A DNA stretch of 64,000 bases, taken from JAHEDT01 sp963825615. GTDB lineage: Bacteria; Desulfobacterota; Desulfuromonadia; Desulfuromonadales; BM103. Each line of letters opens with the position of its first letter. Within the stretch, counting starts at the first letter, position 1. The position numbers and the translations under genes are program-made. The notes below the pieces were generated by a model that did no database searches, was not told the DNA's origin, and was given only the letters and a program-made list of their open reading frames with translations. Below, one piece after another: positions 60,001 to 64,000 of the stretch. Location of the stretch: NCBI GenBank assembly GCA_963825615.1, contig CAWGTV010000008.1, positions 744,001-808,000 of the forward strand. The letters are read 5' to 3'.

Positions 60001-62874
60001 ATGGCACAGAATGATTTCTACACCAACAATCCACTCATCCACAGTGATCGCCGTTTGAGCAAGTCAGACTCCGCATGGGTCCGCTCCTTCTCCTGCGAAG
60101 ATCTTAAGCCGCTGATCGTCTGCCGTGGCCCGATCCGCCTGGAGGCGATGACCGTCTACGAGGAAATGGGGATCAGCCACTACGGCATCCTGCTCTCCGA
60201 GAAGGATTCGATCGTCTATCCCAACGCCCTCTCCCCCGAGCTGCGCCTGCTGACCGACAACAGCCGCGTCCACCGGGTGCCTGACTACACCGGCGCTTCC
60301 AAGGAAGAGCGTGTCGAGCGGATCGGCCAGATCATCCAGATTGCCAAGGACAACGGCTACGATTCGATCTTCGCCGGCTACGGCTTCATGGCTGAAGACG
60401 ATGAGTTCGTTGCCGCCATCGAGGACGCCGGGCTGAAGTTCATCGGCCCCTGTGCCGCGACCCAGCGTGGTGCTGGCAAGAAGGACGAAGCAAAGCGGAC
60501 CGCCCTGAGCGTCAACGTCTCGGTTACTCCGGGGATCGACAATGTCACGGCCCGCACCCTGATTGCCAAGTACCCGAACCGCGAAGCCATCCTGGCGATG
60601 GTCAAGGCCAAAGGATTGAAATGCGACAAGAAGTTTCTTGATAACAGTAAGATCGAGTTGACGACTCTTGCCGATCATGTGCTGATGGCTTCCTACGAGA
60701 AGGGGATTGATCTCTTCACCATGGATGAACTCGGTGCCCAGGTCGAACTCCAGTGCATCGAGATGTTCAAGGGCTACCCCGGCGCCCGTATCCGCCTCAA
60801 GGCGATCGGCGGCGGCGGTGGCAAGGGCCAGCGGATCCTCGGCGCTTCGCTGCTGACCAAGAAGAACCCGAGCGATGCCGATATCAAGAAGGCAGCAGCG
60901 GTGGCGCCGGAACTGGTGCGCGAGGTGCTGCTCGAGGTCAAGGCCAACGGCGTCGGCGACAACAAGAACGTGCTCGTCGAGCTGAACATCGAGCAGACGC
61001 GCCACAACGAGATCCAGCTGCTCGGCAACGGTGAGTGGTGTATCGCCCTCGGTGGCCGTGACTGTTCGCTGCAGATGCACGAGCAGAAACTGCTCGAGAT
61101 CTCGGTGACTCAGGAAGCGCTGGCGGCAGAGATCAAAAAAGCCAGGAAGGCCGGGCTGAAAGCCCAGACGGCTGCTCTGGAAAGCGATCTCAAGGTGCTG
61201 CAGCGGATGGAGGAGGAGTCGGAGCGGTTCGGTATCGCCGTCGGGCTCGATTCGGCCTCGACCTTCGAATGCATCGTCGATGGTGGTCGCCATTATTTCA
61301 TGGAGGTCAATACCCGCATCCAGGTCGAACACCGTGTCACCGAGCTGGTTTACAATCTCAAGTTCACCAATCCGAAGAACAAGAAAGAGTTCTTTGTGGT
61401 CGAATCGCTGGTCGAGGCCATGGCCCTGCTGGCCATGCACAAGCAGCGCCTGCCGCGCCCGGAACGCCAGCAGCGTTTCGGCGCCGGGGCTGAAGCCCGT
61501 CTCAATGCGACCGACTGCTCGCTGTCTCCGAGTGCCGGTGGCGTGATCCGCTACTGGTCGAAGCCGATCGAAGGTGAAATCCGCGACGACCAGGGGATCT
61601 GCATGGTCAACCCGGATACCGGCCTGTTCATGCGCTATACGGTGGCCGGTGCTTACGATTCCAATATCGCCCTGCTGCTGACCAAGGGGGAGGACCGCCT
61701 CGACAGCTACAATCACCTCTCCAAGGTGTTGCGCAGCACCGTCTTGCGCGGGACCGACCTGGCCACCAACCTCGAGTTCCACTATGGCCTGGTCAACTGG
61801 TTCCTCGGTCAGAATGTCATGGCCAAACCGACCACCCGCTTCGTCGTGCCTTACCTGACGCTGGTCGGCAAGCTCAAGGAAGAAGCCAACAAGCTGGATG
61901 TCGTGGTCGCCTTCCTGGCCATGAAGAAGCATTTTGCCAAGGTTTACAGCGACAGCCCGGAAATCATGAAGGCGGTCTCCGAGACCCTCGACCGCAAAGG
62001 CACACTGCTGACCCGGCCGATGGAAAAACTGCTGGCCGATCCGCACCTGCTCTCCGGCTGGTTGAGCCTCAACCGCAAAAACTTTACGCACAAGGGTGGC
62101 AAGCTGGTCTGGCTGCGCAACCCGTTGGTGATCCTCGAAGATACCTACGAGTATCTGAACATGACCTGGCGGGAAGCTGCGCCGGCCGCCGAGGTGATCT
62201 GGACCCACGACCGCGACCTGCTGCAGAATGCCCTGGCCTTCTACGCGCAGCTGCGTGAGACCTTCGGCCTGGAAAAGGATGATTTCATCAAGTTGAACGA
62301 CATCCTCGGCAAGGAGAAGCCCCAGGGCGGGTTTGACAAGGAGACCTGGGAAAAGATCCAGGCGGCTCATCTCGGCTTCGAAGTCGGTAACGAGCTGTTC
62401 GGCATGCTCTTCCTGATTGCCGACAAGACCGGCTTCTTCGATTTCAAGGTGGAAGACAACCTCGAAGTGACTATCCCGGATTATCTCAATGATCCGGACC
62501 TGCAGGCTGCCATGAAGAAAGTCCTGGTGCCACCGCCGACGACCAAGGCCGACGAGATTGTCACCCCGGGCGGCGGCATGTACTATGCCCAGGAAGCTCC
62601 GGGTATGCCCGCTTTCGCTAAAGAGGGAGACCACTTTGAAAAAGGTCAGCCGCTCTTTATCCTCGAAGTCATGAAGATGTTCAACAAGATCCCGGCACCG
62701 TTCTCCGGGACCGTTGACAAGATCCTGATCGAAGGCGGCGACGGCGTGATTGTCCAGAAGGGCCAACCGATCTTCAAGGTGACGCCGGATGAGAAGTTCG
62801 TTGAAGTCGACCCGAAGGTCATCGAGCGCGAGAAGCGCGAAACGACCATGGCTTATCTTGAACTCGTCCTTTGA
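60001..62874 (+). CDS. Biotin carboxylase fused to biotin carboxyl carrier domain
   Basis: This 957-residue subunit carboxylates biotin with ATP and bicarbonate and carries the biotin itself. TTGGAGA ends about 9 bp before ATG 60001, which I prefer to the frame start at 59986. The ATP-grasp loop reads AIGGGGGKGQRIL (about 266-278), the active site FMEVNTRIQVEHRVTE (about 431-446), and the C-terminal biotinyl domain has EVMKM (lysine near 890). Compared with standard 450-residue biotin carboxylase it has extra sequence before the ATP loop, a charged helical insertion near residues 365-415 and a long middle region. This architecture belongs to an unusual carboxylase group; substrate unknown. 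Confidence 0.88.
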   Translation: MAQNDFYTNNPLIHSDRRLSKSDSAWVRSFSCEDLKPLIVCRGPIRLEAMTVYEEMGISHYGILLSEKDSIVYPNALSPELRLLTDNSRVHRVPDYTGASKEERVERIGQIIQIAKDNGYDSIFAGYGFMAEDDEFVAAIEDAGLKFIGPCAATQRGAGKKDEAKRTALSVNVSVTPGIDNVTARTLIAKYPNREAILAMVKAKGLKCDKKFLDNSKIELTTLADHVLMASYEKGIDLFTMDELGAQVELQCIEMFKGYPGARIRLKAIGGGGGKGQRILGASLLTKKNPSDADIKKAAAVAPELVREVLLEVKANGVGDNKNVLVELNIEQTRHNEIQLLGNGEWCIALGGRDCSLQMHEQKLLEISVTQEALAAEIKKARKAGLKAQTAALESDLKVLQRMEEESERFGIAVGLDSASTFECIVDGGRHYFMEVNTRIQVEHRVTELVYNLKFTNPKNKKEFFVVESLVEAMALLAMHKQRLPRPERQQRFGAGAEARLNATDCSLSPSAGGVIRYWSKPIEGEIRDDQGICMVNPDTGLFMRYTVAGAYDSNIALLLTKGEDRLDSYNHLSKVLRSTVLRGTDLATNLEFHYGLVNWFLGQNVMAKPTTRFVVPYLTLVGKLKEEANKLDVVVAFLAMKKHFAKVYSDSPEIMKAVSETLDRKGTLLTRPMEKLLADPHLLSGWLSLNRKNFTHKGGKLVWLRNPLVILEDTYEYLNMTWREAAPAAEVIWTHDRDLLQNALAFYAQLRETFGLEKDDFIKLNDILGKEKPQGGFDKETWEKIQAAHLGFEVGNELFGMLFLIADKTGFFDFKVEDNLEVTIPDYLNDPDLQAAMKKVLVPPPTTKADEIVTPGGGMYYAQEAPGMPAFAKEGDHFEKGQPLFILEVMKMFNKIPAPFSGTVDKILIEGGDGVIVQKGQPIFKVTPDEKFVEVDPKVIEREKRETTMAYLELVL

Positions 62875-62910
62875 CCCTCGCCCTCCTGTTTGACGGCCTG
62901 TCAGCACACA

Positions 62911-62940
62911 CGAGCCCCGCCTGAAGTCAGGCGGGGCTCG
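62911..62940 (+). terminator. Terminator of the carboxylase operon
   Basis: CGAGCCCCGCCTG (62911-62923) and CAGGCGGGGCTCG (62928-62940) form a perfect 13-bp stem with loop AAGT; the following CTGTTTG is a poor U-tract. Confidence 0.75.
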
Positions 62941-63048
62941 CTGTTTGCGGAGGGAACGGGTTGGCTTTGTGGCCAGTCTAAAGGCTCGCGGCGCTTAGCG
63001 TGTTGTCACTTTTTATGCTGCGCAGGTGGTGTAAAAAGGACTCAAGCG

Positions 63049-63255
63049 TCAGCCGTTGTCATTGCCTTCCACCAATTCAGAGTTGGCCTGCAAAAAAGAG
63101 CGCCGTTGCGTGTCTTTGACGATATCCACCAGGCCGTGGTTCACAGACCAGCTCGAACCGCAGATGTCACACTGGAAAAGGTCTTCGTCGAAGCCATTCA
63201 TATGGACCTCGATTTGTGTCCGCGCCTGATGGCTTTTGCAAACGGGACATTTCAT
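63049..63255 (-). CDS. Small zinc-ribbon protein
   Basis: A 68-residue soluble protein with two CxxC knuckles (CPVC at 3-6, CDIC at 29-32), starting MKCPVCKSHQA. The ribosome site is strong: AAAGGAGGAG ends about 4-9 bp before the ATG at 63255. The spacing of the knuckles fits a zinc ribbon of the kind found in small nucleic-acid-binding or redox proteins. Function unknown. It faces the end of the carboxylase operon. Confidence 0.75.
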   Translation of the reverse strand: MKCPVCKSHQARTQIEVHMNGFDEDLFQCDICGSSWSVNHGLVDIVKDTQRRSFLQANSELVEGNDNG

Positions 63256-63643
63256 GGCTCTCCTCCTTTGCTGGCGTTATTAGAAGTTTGTAAATATTTA
63301 AAAGAGTATCGCGCAAAGCAAAAAAATCAAGAGAAAACATCAAGAAAATCAGTAGCTTGTCTCTGTGCCGTTCTATTGTGCAGACCACCAGTTTAAAGCT
63401 GGACCGGACGGCGCTGAAGCCAACCTCATAACCCGGGCAACAGGCAGGTCGATTGCGTTGGCGCGGCATGGCTCCAGGTCGTGGCGTCGTTGACACCATG
63501 GCCTGGCCTGATTGACAATAGATTCAGGCCGCAATCAGAGGGCTCGGCGCCAAGGTATTTGATTGGCCGTGGTTTTTTAACGGTGCTGGCGGTTGGGCTG
63601 GACTTGGCTGCTTGCTTCCTCTGCAGGGATGGTCTATCCCGGT
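63256..63643. other. Spacer with a compound inverted repeat
   Basis: No gene is supported in these bases. Around 63504-63540 two perfect 7-bp inverted repeats overlap and compete: GGCCTGA...TCAGGCC and CTGATTG...CAATCAG. Their role is unknown. Confidence 0.3.
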
Positions 63644-63715
63644 GTTTAATATAGGTAAATGCTTTTTATCATGATTAAATATTAGTTGACTTTTGTGCCC
63701 TGCATCGGTTATATC
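63644..63715 (+). promoter_or_regulatory. Promoter with operator, XRE regulator gene
   Basis: GTTTAATATAGGTAAAT (63644-63660), then TTTTATCATGATTAAAT, then TTGACT (63686-63691), an 18-bp spacer and TATATC (63710-63715). Both the elements and their spacing copy the region before the carboxyltransferase gene (57989-58060), starting from the shared CGGTGTTTAATATA. Confidence 0.65.
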
Positions 63716-63761
63716 CTACAGGCTCTAAAACCTCATTTTATTTTCGTCGGAAAGGCTTGTC

Positions 63762-64000
63762 GTGGAATACAATATTGGCTCAAAAATCAAGGAACTGCGC
63801 AAGGCCCGCAAGCTGACCTTGCAGGATGTGGCCCGTGAAACAGGTTTCTCGCCCGCATTGATCTCCCAGATTGAGAACAATAACGTGTCCCCGCCGATTG
63901 CAACCCTGTCGAAGATTGCCCGTTTCTTCGACGTCAAAATTGGCTTGTTTTTCGAAGAAGAGGAAGTCGATTGCAAATACGAAGTGGTCAGAAAGGCCGA
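63762..64000 (+). CDS. XRE-family transcriptional regulator, C-terminus outside window
   Basis: The frame starts at GTG 63762 with GGAAAGG about 6-12 bp upstream and runs off the right edge (79 residues seen). It is a lambda-repressor-type helix-turn-helix: IGSKIKELRKARKLTLQDVA, then the recognition region ETGFSPALISQIENNNVSPP and IATLSKIARFFDVKIGLFFE. Such N-terminal domains are often followed by a cupin sensor, which would lie beyond the window. Because the DNA before this gene and before the carboxylase operon share an operator-like module, it probably controls itself and the carboxylase genes. Confidence 0.87.
   Translation, partial: MEYNIGSKIKELRKARKLTLQDVARETGFSPALISQIENNNVSPPIATLSKIARFFDVKIGLFFEEEEVDCKYEVVRKA

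Noticed and set aside
60064..62907. A 947-codon open frame on the minus strand across the biotin carboxylase gene.
   Set aside because: It mirrors the third-position GC bias of the real gene opposite, has no ribosome site and no family motifs; the plus-strand protein has clear ATP-grasp and biotin motifs.

Overview
This window looks like chromosomal DNA from an anaerobic deltaproteobacterium of the Desulfuromonadales type (Geobacter/Pelobacter/Desulfuromonas-like). The pointers are a proton-translocating nuo operon with separate nuoC and nuoD and a long NuoF, an Rnf complex in the order ABCDGE, menaquinone synthesis by the futalosine route (mqnE, mqnC, mqnB, mqnD plus UbiD/UbiA/UbiX-type partners), a type I-beta DAHP synthase and a two-subunit biotin-dependent acyl-CoA carboxylase. 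Assignment to this group is inference from gene content and protein style; no 16S rRNA gene is present.

Layout. 1-4.8 kb (minus strand): the 5' part of a phosphoglycerate dehydrogenase-like gene, pepA, a patch of decayed gene remnants (2.5-3.4 kb) and hemL. 5.1-10.2 kb: rnfABCDGE. 10.35-25.6 kb: nuoA-N in one run, preceded by a 16-bp perfect palindrome and closed by a strong terminator. 25.7-31.9 kb: ubiD-like, xth, ubiA-like, ubiX, mqnE and mqnC, i.e. late and early futalosine-pathway steps. 31.9-38 kb: a secreted hypothetical protein, hisC, mutY, a GIDE/EF-hand membrane protein, lemA and a small zinc-ribbon membrane protein. 38.5-42.9 kb: a Na+/Ca2+ exchanger, tRNA-Phe, then a DAHP synthase gene with an aromatic-residue leader peptide and attenuator, a small Cys-rich protein and a DUF1015 protein. 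43-47.7 kb: serine biosynthesis (a 389-aa PGDH-type enzyme, serC, a thioesterase and a 531-aa SerA). 47.8-54.9 kb: a surface-glycan region with a GT2/GtrA protein, a membrane-TPR protein, and an SxtJ/DUF5989/carbamoyltransferase/SGNH cassette. 55-57.8 kb (minus): mqnD, mqnB and an unrecognised protein. 58-64 kb: carboxyltransferase and biotin carboxylase-BCCP genes, a zinc-ribbon protein, and the start of an XRE-family regulator whose upstream DNA copies the upstream DNA of the carboxylase operon.

How the parts fit. Rnf (ferredoxin:NAD) and Nuo (NADH or ferredoxin:menaquinone) lie end to end over 20 kb, and the next operon makes menaquinone, the likely electron acceptor of Nuo. The second half is biosynthetic (aromatic amino acids, serine, histidine) with one envelope-decoration region.

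Caution on quality. About ten genes, several of them normally indispensable (nuoD, hisC, mutY, mqnE, mqnD), are interrupted by single-base shifts, nearly all of them +1 and several in homopolymers. I read most of these as sequence errors rather than real inactivation, and give such genes as one feature spanning all frames.
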